Position numbers and translations under genes: made by a program
Notes under the pieces: generated by a model
What the model was told of the DNA's origin: nothing
Databases searched by the model: none
What the model saw: the letters and a program-made list of their open reading frames with translations, nothing else
Assembly: GCA_019243075.1 (NCBI GenBank)
Contig: JAFAUV010000131.1
Coordinates: 1-16,009 of the forward strand
Origin: Bradyrhizobium sp.
Lineage (GTDB): Bacteria > Pseudomonadota > Alphaproteobacteria > Rhizobiales > Xanthobacteraceae
Reading direction: 5' to 3'
Length of the DNA: 16,009 bases
In this document: positions 7,484 to 14,100 of the stretch, in pieces
Position numbering within the stretch: position 1 is the stretch's first letter
Layout: each line of letters starts with the position of its first letter

Positions 7484-8905
7484 ATGACACTTGCGAGTGA
7501 CAACGTAGACCTGAACGCAGTTGCAAAAGCCGCCGCCAATCTCCGAGCCGGCGCTCTGACGCCCGTCGAGAACCTCAGCCAATCCATCGCCAACATCGCA
7601 CCGACCATGACGCCAGCGCTCAATGTGACGGTGGTCGCGGGCCTGGCCGGCGGGGGCACCTGGCTGGCCTATGTCATCGCCACGATCGCCATGCTGATCG
7701 TGGGCGTGAACATCAATGTACTGGCGCGGCGGCATTCCCTGTCGGGATCGTTCTTTGTCTATATCGGACGCACGCTCGGGCCCTTCGCGGGCGTGATGGC
7801 GGGCTGGTCGATGATCGCTGCCTATCTACTCACGGCGGTCGCGGTCATCGTCTCGATCGGCCTCTTCGTCAGCAACGTCATGACCGAAATCGGCATCACC
7901 GGATTTGGGGTTCCGTCGTGGGCCTTGACGCTCGTTCTCGGCGGCTTGATCACCTTCGCCGCCTACCGCGACATCAAGATGTCGTCCCGGCTCGGGCTGC
8001 TGCTGGAAGGCGTGTCGGTCGCCATCATCATCGTGATCATCGCGACGGTTGCCGTGAAGCAAGGCACCGTCGTCGATCCGTCGCAGACGAGCCTGTCGAA
8101 CATCCACTTCGGCGGCGTCGTGTCGGCCCTGACCTTCGCGGTGTTCAGCTTCGTCGGCTTCGAGAGCTCCGCTACCCTGTCAAAGGAAACCGCAGACGCA
8201 CGCAGGATCGTGCCGCGCTCCATCCTGTATAGCGCCGCCATCGTCGGCATCTTCTTCGTCATCACCTCCTACTTCATGATCCTCGGCGTGGGCGGCAAGG
8301 CCGAGCTGATCGCCGGCTCCAGTTCGCCAATCGCCGACGTGACGAACCACGCCGGCCTCGGCTGGCTCGCGGTCTTTGTCTACGTCTCCGCCATCATCAG
8401 CGCCTTCGCCTGCGCTCTCGCCTCGATCAATGCGGCGTCGCGGCTGATCTTCTCGATGGGCCGCTTCCGCTTTCTCGGAGCGGCCACCGGGGCGGTCCAC
8501 GCCGCCCACCAGACGCCGCATGTCGCGGTGCTGACTTGCGGCATCGCCTGCGTGATCCTCTCGCTGGCTCTGCTGCCGTTCGGCGCGCTCAACGCCTTCG
8601 GCTACGCCGGCACGATCGCGACCTTCGGCTTCCTGGTCGTCTATCTTCTGGTCTGCGTCGTGGCCCCGCTCGACGCGGCGCGGTTCGGCGAGCTGAAGAT
8701 CAAGAACGTGCTGGCGTCCGCTGCGGGCGTGTTGCTGATGCTGTTCGTCGACTTCGGCAGCCTTTACCCGGTCCCCGATTATCCGATGAACCTGCTGCCG
8801 TATATCTTCCTGCTGTACATGGCCGTGGGCGCCGCCTGGTTCTATTACCTGAAGAGGACATCGCCGGGCGAACTCGCAAATATCGAGCACGACCTGGAAG
8901 GCTGA
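7484..8905 (+). CDS. APC-family amino acid/amine permease
   Basis: This 473-residue inner-membrane protein has about 12-14 hydrophobic segments. The N-terminal PVENLSQSIANIAPTMTPAL resembles the TM1 substrate-binding break. The family motif in TM6 and its following loop is FVGFESSATLSKETADARR, near residues 223-241. The C-terminal tail after about 455 is short and cytoplasmic (KRTSPGELANIEHDLEG). APC proteins are secondary transporters for amino acids, amines and polyamines. The start is well supported: an AAAGGGA ribosome binding site at 7468-7474 lies 9 nt before the ATG. It is very likely co-transcribed with the cytoplasmic amine oxidase upstream (52-nt gap), so it probably imports that enzyme's amine substrate. 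An amino acid or exchange substrate cannot be excluded. Confidence 0.93.
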   Translation: MTLASDNVDLNAVAKAAANLRAGALTPVENLSQSIANIAPTMTPALNVTVVAGLAGGGTWLAYVIATIAMLIVGVNINVLARRHSLSGSFFVYIGRTLGPFAGVMAGWSMIAAYLLTAVAVIVSIGLFVSNVMTEIGITGFGVPSWALTLVLGGLITFAAYRDIKMSSRLGLLLEGVSVAIIIVIIATVAVKQGTVVDPSQTSLSNIHFGGVVSALTFAVFSFVGFESSATLSKETADARRIVPRSILYSAAIVGIFFVITSYFMILGVGGKAELIAGSSSPIADVTNHAGLGWLAVFVYVSAIISAFACALASINAASRLIFSMGRFRFLGAATGAVHAAHQTPHVAVLTCGIACVILSLALLPFGALNAFGYAGTIATFGFLVVYLLVCVVAPLDAARFGELKIKNVLASAAGVLLMLFVDFGSLYPVPDYPMNLLPYIFLLYMAVGAAWFYYLKRTSPGELANIEHDLEG

Positions 8906-8911
8906 CTGGAA

Positions 8912-8928
8912 GGCGTCGGGCTGACGCC
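8912..8928 (+). terminator. Stem-loop just downstream of the permease gene
   Basis: GGCGTC (8912-8917), loop GGGCT, GACGCC (8923-8928) form a perfect 6-bp GC-rich stem starting 6 nt after the permease stop. There is no T tract, so it is a weak candidate terminator or mRNA-stabilising 3' hairpin ending the amine oxidase operon. CTGGAAGGC occurs twice in tandem just before it (8894-8902 and 8906-8914), spanning the stop codon. Confidence 0.35.
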
Positions 8929-9023
8929 GACGCGATGCGCGGGCCGCGCCCGAAACGCGTCGTGCGAAATCCGCGAAACCCGACTAATCTCCCGTCCATC
9001 ACAAACGTGACCGGGAGAGAAGA

Positions 9024-9512
9024 ATGGACCGCAGGAGCATGTTGGCCGGCTTGTGTGGCGTCGCCATGGTGATGCCGAACATGGCGATGGCCGCAATCCG
9101 CACGCCTGCCCAGCTTGGCGAGGCATTTGCCGCGACCCTGTCGGCGCATGACATGGATGGCTTCGCGGCGCTGTTTGCGGACGACTATGTCAATCATCAG
9201 GTCAGTGCCGCGGCGCCGGCGCCGCCGCGGGGCGCTGCCCACAAGCAGCTTACCGTCGACTTCTTTGCCGCCCGGTTGAACGGCCTTCCGGACCTCAAGG
9301 TGGCGATCGAGCGGATGGTAGCGACCGATGACCAGGTCGCGGCCAGCTTCATTTACGAAGGCACCCAGCAAGGGGTGCTGCTCGGCGTGCCGCCGACGGG
9401 AAAGCACCTGCGCTTCACCTCTTGCGATATATTCCGCATCGCCGACGGCAAGATCGCCGAGCATTGGGGCATGGGCGACATCGCGGGCCAGCTCGCGCAG
9501 ATGAAGGGCTAG
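9024..9512 (+). CDS. Secreted SnoaL-like (NTF2-fold) protein
   Basis: This 162-residue protein has an N-terminal signal sequence: MDRRSML, then a hydrophobic stretch, ending AMA|A after about residue 23. The twin Arg (RRSML) makes Tat export possible. The mature part has the SnoaL-like/ester cyclase pattern: an N-terminal helix with HDMDGFAALFADDYVNH, then strands, then the closing FRIADGKIAEHWGMGD. The family shares a small cone-shaped fold used by polyketide cyclases, isomerases and many proteins of unknown function. A strong GGGAG ribosome binding site (9013-9017) precedes the ATG by 6 nt. It is 118 bp beyond the permease gene, with a stem-loop between, so it may be an independent unit. 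No substrate can be assigned. Confidence 0.85.
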   Translation: MDRRSMLAGLCGVAMVMPNMAMAAIRTPAQLGEAFAATLSAHDMDGFAALFADDYVNHQVSAAAPAPPRGAAHKQLTVDFFAARLNGLPDLKVAIERMVATDDQVAASFIYEGTQQGVLLGVPPTGKHLRFTSCDIFRIADGKIAEHWGMGDIAGQLAQMKG

Positions 9513-9629
9513 GAATGATCCGGAAATGAGAAACCGAGCTTCTGAAAAGATCACGGCTGCGCTGCACCGCTCGGCGCTGCGCAGCACAATGCCTGGCGCT
9601 CCCCCTCTGGCGGGCCGGAAGGCGGCCAG

Positions 9630-9770
9630 TCAGATGGCGAACATCCACACCGCGATAATGGTGCCGAGCGTGGCGAGGCCCGAGATGGTCCAGCCGGCGG
9701 CGTAGGCCGCCTCATCCTCCCGGTTGTCGCGAATCGTCTCGGTCCGTAGCATGGCGCTGCTCCAATCCAT
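9630..9770 (-). CDS. 46-residue single-span membrane protein
   Basis: A short reading frame encodes 46 residues: MDWSSAMLRTETIRDNRED as the N-terminal part, then EAAYAAGW, and a hydrophobic segment of about 19 residues (TISGLATLGTIIAVWMFAI, residues 28-46) running to the stop. This is the layout of a tail-anchored or single-span inner-membrane small protein with a charged cytoplasmic N-terminus. It is supported by a GGAG ribosome binding site at 9779-9782 (complement), 8 nt from the ATG, and by a leader hairpin around that site. The neighbours on both sides are plus-strand genes, so it is monocistronic. No family is recognised; small proteins of this type are often envelope or stress related, but that is inference. 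Confidence 0.65.
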   Translation of the reverse strand: MDWSSAMLRTETIRDNREDEAAYAAGWTISGLATLGTIIAVWMFAI

Positions 9771-9789
9771 GGCCTTGTCTCCGAAGGCC
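9771..9789 (-). promoter_or_regulatory. Leader hairpin with ribosome binding site in the loop
   Basis: On the minus-strand transcript, GGCCTT-CGGAGAC-AAGGCC forms a perfect 6-bp stem with a 7-nt loop. The loop contains the GGAG ribosome binding site of the 46-residue protein. The 3' arm ends at the base immediately before the ATG. Such a structure could tune translation initiation. Confidence 0.45.
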
Positions 9790-9901
9790 CTGCCTTGCCG
9801 GGATAATCACTCGGCTCGCAGCCCGTTCCCTAAGCGCCCGCTTCCAGCTAGAGTGATTGGCGGATAGGCGGTCGCTTCACGAATAACTGATCGTTGAAGC
9901 T

Positions 9902-9925
9902 GAACCGCCACCCGTGTGTTCCGTT
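9902..9925 (+). promoter_or_regulatory. Candidate EcfG-type (general stress response) promoter
   Basis: GAAC at 9902-9905 (TGAAC, against GGAAC) and CGTT at 9922-9925 are separated by exactly 16 bp. This matches the alphaproteobacterial EcfG consensus GGAAC-N16/17-CGTT with one mismatch. Transcription would begin near 9932, giving a leader of about 34 nt before the ATG at 9966. Confidence 0.4.
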
Positions 9926-9965
9926 ATGGTGCGCGCGCCGATGAAAAAACAACGGAGGTCTTCGC

Positions 9966-10148
9966 ATGCGCAAACTTATCATTGCCACCACTGCTCTCGC
10001 CTTTATCTCGTCGGCGGCTTTCGCCCAGACGACGACGCCCCCGGCCGCGGGCGGCGACACGGCGACCAAGGGCGACACCATGAAGAAAATGACCAAGAAG
10101 TCGAAGAAGTCAGCCAAGAAGACCGGGGACGACGCCACCAAGCAGTAA
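9966..10148 (+). CDS. Small secreted Thr/Lys-rich protein
   Basis: This 60-residue protein has a clear Sec signal peptide: MRKLIIATTALAFISSAAFA, with cleavage before Gln21. The mature part is only about 40 residues. It opens with QTTTPPAAGGDTATKGDT and ends in a strongly basic MKKMTKKSKKSAKKTG stretch, with no Cys and no predicted fold. A textbook GGAGG ribosome binding site (9954-9958) lies 7 nt before the ATG, an EcfG-like promoter lies further upstream, and a strong terminator follows, so it forms a complete single-gene unit. Similar short Lys-rich exported proteins are common in Bradyrhizobium and relatives. The function is unknown; binding to anionic envelope polymers is possible. Confidence 0.8.
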   Translation: MRKLIIATTALAFISSAAFAQTTTPPAAGGDTATKGDTMKKMTKKSKKSAKKTGDDATKQ

Positions 10149-10172
10149 GCTTCTGCCGTTCGTGTCAACGAG

Positions 10173-10195
10173 GGCCGCCTCCCGGCGGCCTTTTT
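10173..10195 (+). terminator. Rho-independent terminator of the small secreted protein gene
   Basis: GGCCGCC (10173-10179), loop TCCC, GGCGGCC (10184-10190), then TTTTT at 10191-10195: a perfect 7-bp GC stem, tight loop and T tract, 24 nt after the stop codon. The A/T and G/T flanks can extend the stem by two weaker pairs. Confidence 0.9.
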
Positions 10196-10300
10196 CGTTT
10201 CCGTTCGTTCCCGGCTTCTTCGCCCCGGCGCTGCTTGTTCGCGCTTGGCCCTCGCCTGCCTTTGCCTGCGAACACCGTAGTCCCTCATCGACCGTTCCCG

Positions 10301-10822
10301 TCACCGTCCCGATCCCGCCAATCCCGCTTCCTTGAGTCGCTCGGCAAACCAGATCGATGTCGGTTCGTCGACCCCGCCGCCGGCATAGACTTCCGACGCG
10401 GTAACATGGTTTCTGGAAAGCGTGAGCAACACGCCGATCGCATAGGCGAACCACAGATGCGGATCGGTCAGGCCCTTGAGCTTGTGCCGGTCATGCTCGA
10501 TCGGCTGGAGATTGCTCGCCTTGCGGACCTCGACCGCCAGTAGATTGTTCGGAATGGCGCGCTGGTGCACCACGATATCCGGGTAAATCGATTTGCCGAG
10601 ATGGTCGTCGGTTGAGACGACGGTTCCGTGCGGCAGCCGCAAGATGCGTTCGCCGAGCCGGTCATAGTCGCAAACGACCTCCCAGCCCGGAAAGTGCAAT
10701 TCCACCAGCACCGCAAGTCGATGCGTCAGCGCGCGCTCGCCAAGATCGCGCTCGAGGATATAGGTCTCGCGCGCATAAAACTCCTGCAGCGCGGCGATCA
10801 GCCTGTTCAGCTCCGTCTGCAT
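10301..10822 (-). CDS. Hypothetical protein with PD-(D/E)XK nuclease-like core
   Basis: This 173-residue protein starts at ATG 10822. That start is chosen over an upstream TTG (10870) because a strong CGGAGG ribosome binding site (GGAGG, complement of 10830-10834) lies 7 nt before it. The core looks like a restriction-endonuclease fold: RALTHRLAVLVELHFPGW (about 30-47), then Pro81-Asp82 in SIYPDIVVHQR, then a hydrophobic strand with Glu98 in LLAVEVRKAS. Glu-x-Lys would be expected here, but the sequence is Glu98-Val-Arg100-Lys101. The later part, HKLKGLTDP and WFAYAIGVLLTL, resembles the second half of this family of uncharacterised proteins. It may be an inactive or variant nuclease. It lies 73 bp downstream of the ThDP enzyme gene on the same strand, with no evident functional link. 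Confidence 0.7.
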   Translation of the reverse strand: MQTELNRLIAALQEFYARETYILERDLGERALTHRLAVLVELHFPGWEVVCDYDRLGERILRLPHGTVVSTDDHLGKSIYPDIVVHQRAIPNNLLAVEVRKASNLQPIEHDRHKLKGLTDPHLWFAYAIGVLLTLSRNHVTASEVYAGGGVDEPTSIWFAERLKEAGLAGSGR

Positions 10823-10895
10823 GCTGCAGCCTCCGAGCTGAACATAACGAAAAGCTGTCCGACGACACAACCGCGCCAGTTGCGCTTGTATTTCC

Positions 10896-12446
10896 TTAAA
10901 ACTGCACTTCGATCAGCCGCGGTCCCTGGGCCGCGAGGGCTTCCGCCAGCGCCTTGTTGAACTCGTCGGCGGTGGTGACCGCGCGCCCCTCGACGCCCAT
11001 GCCCTTGGCAAGCGCAACAAAGTCGAGCGTGGGCCGATCGATCTTCAGCATGTCCTGGGCGCGCTGGCCGGGCTCGCCGGCGCCGACGCCGTCGAACTCG
11101 CCCCGCAGGATCTGGTAGATGCGATTGGCGAACACGATGGTGACCACGTTCAACCCCTCCCGGGCCTGCGTCCACAGGGACTGGATGGTGTACATCGCGC
11201 TGCCGTCGCCGACCATGCAGATCACTTTGCGGTCGGGGCAGGCGACCGCGGCACCGGTCGCGACCGGCGTGGAGAAGCCGATCGAGCCGCCCATGTTCTG
11301 CAGCCAGTCATGCGGCGCAGCGGCCGCCGTCGGCGGGAAGAAGCCGCGGCCGGTGGTGATGGATTCATCGACGATGATGGCGTTTTCCGGAATTGCGCAG
11401 GCTATCGCCTGCGCGATCGAGGCGTGGTTGAGGGGGCCGGTCGGCCTGTTCAATTCGGTAAGTTTTTGCGGCTTCACATCGGCTGGCTTGGCGCCGAGCG
11501 AATCGGCCAGCGCTTCCAGCGCCGCGACCGAATTCTCGCCCCAGGCGGTCAAGCGATGGACCTCGCAGCCTTCGGGCTTGAGCATGCTCGGCTTGTTCGG
11601 ATAGGCGAAGAAGGCAACGGGGTCGTTGGCTTCGACGAGCAGGATGTTCTTGAAGTTCTTCAGGATCGGCAGCGCGGACTCGATCACATAGGGAATGCGG
11701 TCGATCGAGAAGCGGCCGCGGCCGCGCGCCATGCGCGGGTGATAGGTCTGGCCCATCACCTTGCAGCCGGTCTTGCCCGCGATCTGTTGCGCCAGCGCCA
11801 GCGCCTTCTCGGTGAGCGCGCCGCCGGTGACCAGCAGCAGAGTGGTCTCGCCGCCCGAGTGCAGCACCTCGGCCGCCTTCTCGACCGCGGCGGTGGAGAA
11901 GCCGGGCTGCTGCTTTTCCGCCGCGACCTGCGCGATGCCGGCGGCCTCGTTCCAGGCGGTATCGGCGGGCAGGATCAGCGTCGCGATCTGTGGCGGCGAA
12001 CTTTTGGCGGCGGCAATCGCCGCGGCGCCGTCCGCGGCGATCGATTTGGCATTCGGCGAGGTCCGCACCCATTCCGACATCGGCCGCGCCAGCCCTTCGA
12101 TGTCGGACGTCAACGGCGCATTGAGCTTGACGTGGTAGGTCGCGTGCTGGCCGACAATATTGACAATGCCGGAATGCGCCTTCTTGGCGTTGTGCAGATT
12201 GGCCAAGCCGTTGGCGAGGCCGGGACCAAGATGGAGCAGCGTCGAGGCCGGCGTGCCCTTCATGCGGTAATAGCCGTCCGCCGCCCCCGTCACCACGCCC
12301 TCGAACAGCCCGAGCACGCACCGCATCCCCTCGACGCGGTCGAGTGCGGCGACGAAATGCATCTCCGAGGTGCCGGGATTGGCGAAGCAGACGTTAACAC
12401 CGCCCGCGACCAGGGTCCGCACCAGACTTTCCGCACCGTTCATCAT
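10896..12446 (-). CDS. ThDP-dependent enzyme, acetolactate synthase large-subunit/benzoylformate decarboxylase family
   Basis: This 516-residue protein has the usual three domains. The N-terminal Pyr domain starts GAESLVRTLVAGGVNVCFANPGTSE, with the catalytic ThDP-activating Glu49 in GLFEGVVTGAADGYYR. A central domain spans roughly 185-320. The C-terminal PP domain has the ThDP/Mg motif GDGSAMYT (413-420) followed by Asn441. It lacks a regulatory-subunit gene nearby and is shorter than true AHAS (about 560-600), so branched-chain amino acid synthesis is unlikely. A 2-oxoacid decarboxylase or related carboligase is more probable, with substrate unknown. Two consecutive ATGs (12446, 12443) are possible starts; GGGAG (complement of 12451-12455) is 4 and 7 nt away. 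It is divergent from the L,D-transpeptidase gene. Confidence 0.88.
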   Translation of the reverse strand: MMNGAESLVRTLVAGGVNVCFANPGTSEMHFVAALDRVEGMRCVLGLFEGVVTGAADGYYRMKGTPASTLLHLGPGLANGLANLHNAKKAHSGIVNIVGQHATYHVKLNAPLTSDIEGLARPMSEWVRTSPNAKSIAADGAAAIAAAKSSPPQIATLILPADTAWNEAAGIAQVAAEKQQPGFSTAAVEKAAEVLHSGGETTLLLVTGGALTEKALALAQQIAGKTGCKVMGQTYHPRMARGRGRFSIDRIPYVIESALPILKNFKNILLVEANDPVAFFAYPNKPSMLKPEGCEVHRLTAWGENSVAALEALADSLGAKPADVKPQKLTELNRPTGPLNHASIAQAIACAIPENAIIVDESITTGRGFFPPTAAAAPHDWLQNMGGSIGFSTPVATGAAVACPDRKVICMVGDGSAMYTIQSLWTQAREGLNVVTIVFANRIYQILRGEFDGVGAGEPGQRAQDMLKIDRPTLDFVALAKGMGVEGRAVTTADEFNKALAEALAAQGPRLIEVQF

Positions 12447-12657
12447 TTCGCTCCCGTTCGCGAGGCTGTTTTGGCGACAGGCAGATCAACCATTGTTCCG
12501 ACCGTTCGTCAAAGGGGACTGACGCATTGTTCCATCGACGGGATGCAGGGCTTCTTAACCGCGACATCCGATAGCCGTAAAAAGTGGATGCCGCGGCTTG
12601 CGAAAGCGTTTCCAGGCGGCCAGTGTTCGGGACGATGGCTTTTTCACGAGGGAGAAA

Positions 12658-13236
12658 ATGACACGGGGCTTTGTCGCATTGGTTGCCGCCGCGGCGCTCA
12701 TGGCGGGGACGGATCATGCGCGGGCGCAAGGCTTTTTCGATTCCCGCGAAGACATCATGGCCGGCGGGCCGAATTTCTATGGCACCGGCGCCAGCCCGAT
12801 CCCCCGCACCACCGTCAACTATCCCAGCAACTACGCCCCGGGCACCATTGTCGTGAATACCGCCGAGCGGCGGCTCTACCTGGTCCAACCGGACGGCACG
12901 GCGATCCGTTACGGCATCGGAGTCGGCCGCGACGGTTTTCGCTGGAGCGGCGTGCATCGCGTCAGCGCCAAGAAAGAATGGCCGGGCTGGAGCCCGCCCT
13001 CGCAGATGCGCCGCCGGCGCCCCGATCTGCCCGGCCACATGGCGGGCGGCATCGACAACCCACTCGGCGCCCGCGCCCTCTACCTCGGCTCGACGCTTTA
13101 CCGCATTCACGGCTCCAACGAGCCCGAGACGATCGGACAGGCGGTGTCTTCGGGCTGCTTCCGCATGACCAATGACGATGTGATCGACCTCTATAGCCGC
13201 GTGCGCGTCGGCGCCACCGTGGTGGTAAAGAATTGA
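12658..13236 (+). CDS. Secreted L,D-transpeptidase (YkuD domain)
   Basis: This 192-residue protein starts at ATG 12658, chosen because GAGGGAG (12648-12654) lies just upstream and it gives a clean signal peptide: MTRG, a hydrophobic Ala/Leu stretch, then ARA|Q after residue 23. A TTG-initiated extension would bury that signal. The YkuD domain covers about 62-190: TIVVNTAERRLYLVQPDG opens it, and the catalytic block is His151-Gly152 (YRIHGSN) followed by Ser-Gly-Cys167-Phe-Arg169 (SSGCFRM). Cys167 is the nucleophile. These periplasmic enzymes form 3-3 peptidoglycan cross-links or attach proteins to peptidoglycan. The sequence PGHMAGGIDNPLGARALYLG is typical of the large rhizobial LdtA-like group. 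The next gene, 63 bp on, is also exported. Confidence 0.93.
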   Translation: MTRGFVALVAAAALMAGTDHARAQGFFDSREDIMAGGPNFYGTGASPIPRTTVNYPSNYAPGTIVVNTAERRLYLVQPDGTAIRYGIGVGRDGFRWSGVHRVSAKKEWPGWSPPSQMRRRRPDLPGHMAGGIDNPLGARALYLGSTLYRIHGSNEPETIGQAVSSGCFRMTNDDVIDLYSRVRVGATVVVKN

Positions 13237-13247
13237 GCACGCATCGC

Positions 13248-13278
13248 GCCTGACCGCCGGCACCTTGCGTGGTCAGGC
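13248..13278. promoter_or_regulatory. Perfect 8-bp inverted repeat between the L,D-transpeptidase and DUF2927 genes
   Basis: GCCTGACC (13248-13255) and GGTCAGGC (13271-13278) are perfect arms with a 15-nt spacer; a G/T and a C/G pair extend the stem inward to 10 positions. It fills the 63-bp gap between the two genes and ends 21 nt before the downstream ATG. It lacks a T tract. It could be a partial terminator, an mRNA processing or stabilising hairpin, or an operator. Confidence 0.5.
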
Positions 13279-13299
13279 TGGTTGCGGCAGCGTCGCATC

Positions 13300-14100
13300 A
13301 TGATGGACGTTCTCCGCTTCCGTTGGCTGCATGGGCTGGCTGCGATTTCGCTGGCTGCGCTGCTATGGCCGCTGCCGGCATCATCGGAAATCCCGGCCAT
13401 TGCCGCGCGCCAGCGCGTGGAAAAGAAGAGCTTCAGCGACGCAGAGATCATCGAGGGATTTTTCAAGACGAGCTTTGGCGCGGAATTCCAGCTCGCCGGC
13501 CGAGTCGATCGGATCCGCAGATATGACGGGCCCGTGCGCGTGTTCGCCGGCGGCAACCGCGCCGACCGCAAGGCGCAGCTCGCCAGGGTCGTCGCCGACA
13601 TCGGCGAGCACGTCCAGCATCTCGACATCGTCATGGTCGACAGGCCGGAGGACGCCAATATCACCGTGCAGCTCGTGCGCGACCGCGAGCTCTACCGCAC
13701 CATCGCGAAAGATTATGGCCACGATCGCGCCAAGGAGATCAAGACCTCGCTCGACCCGCAATGCCTGTCCGGCTTCCGCAAGAACGAGAACTACGAGATC
13801 ACCCATTCCGACGTGATCCTTACCGTCGACAATGGCGATTTCGTTTTTTTCGATTGCGCCTATGAGGAGCTGCTGCAGGCGCTCGGGCCGATCAACGACA
13901 CCAGCACGGTGCCCTGGACCATGTTCAACGACGAGGTCTCCATGGGCTTCTTCGATGTCTACGACCAGTACATTCTCAATCTGCTCTACGATCCGCGCAT
14001 CCGGCCCGGAATGACGGTGGAGGAGGTCAAGGCGGTGCTGCCGGATGCGCTGGCGGATGTGAAGGCGTGGGTCAGGAAGACCAATAATCTGTCGGAATAG
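13300..14100 (+). CDS. Exported DUF2927-family protein
   Basis: This 266-residue protein starts at ATG 13300 (a second ATG follows at once). No good ribosome binding site is visible, and an upstream TTG at 13282 is less likely. A signal sequence spans residues 1-29: RFRWLHGLAAISLAALLWPLPASS. The mature part matches the DUF2927 pattern: LDPQC (Cys155), SDVILTVDNGDFVFFDCAYEELLQALG with Cys186, then PINDTSTVPWTMFNDE, FDVYDQYILNLLYDPRIRPGM and a C-terminal helix. The two Cys could form a disulfide in the periplasm. No HExxH metalloprotease motif is present. The gene follows the L,D-transpeptidase by 63 bp on the same strand, so co-expression and an envelope role are plausible, though a stem-loop lies between them. 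Biochemical function is unknown. Confidence 0.85.
   Translation: MMDVLRFRWLHGLAAISLAALLWPLPASSEIPAIAARQRVEKKSFSDAEIIEGFFKTSFGAEFQLAGRVDRIRRYDGPVRVFAGGNRADRKAQLARVVADIGEHVQHLDIVMVDRPEDANITVQLVRDRELYRTIAKDYGHDRAKEIKTSLDPQCLSGFRKNENYEITHSDVILTVDNGDFVFFDCAYEELLQALGPINDTSTVPWTMFNDEVSMGFFDVYDQYILNLLYDPRIRPGMTVEEVKAVLPDALADVKAWVRKTNNLSE

Noticed and set aside
6523..7659. A 378-codon minus-strand frame antisense to the amine oxidase and permease
   Set aside because: It has a low-complexity Arg/Gly/Ala composition and crosses two well-supported plus-strand genes.
9607..9628. CTGGC...GCCAG inverted repeat downstream of the small membrane protein gene as a terminator
   Set aside because: The arms are only 5 bp with a long GC-rich loop and no T tract on either strand.
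10820..10870. TTG-initiated N-terminal extension (16 residues) of the PD-(D/E)XK-like protein
   Set aside because: The internal ATG at 10822 has a strong GGAGG at 7 nt and the TTG has none.
12598..12657. TTG-initiated extension (20 residues) of the L,D-transpeptidase
   Set aside because: The ATG at 12658 has a Shine-Dalgarno sequence and begins a standard signal peptide, which the extension would bury.
11310..13175. A 621-codon plus-strand frame antisense to the ThDP enzyme and running over the L,D-transpeptidase start
   Set aside because: It is a high-GC shadow frame rich in Arg and Gly with no domain; the overlapping genes have clear catalytic motifs.
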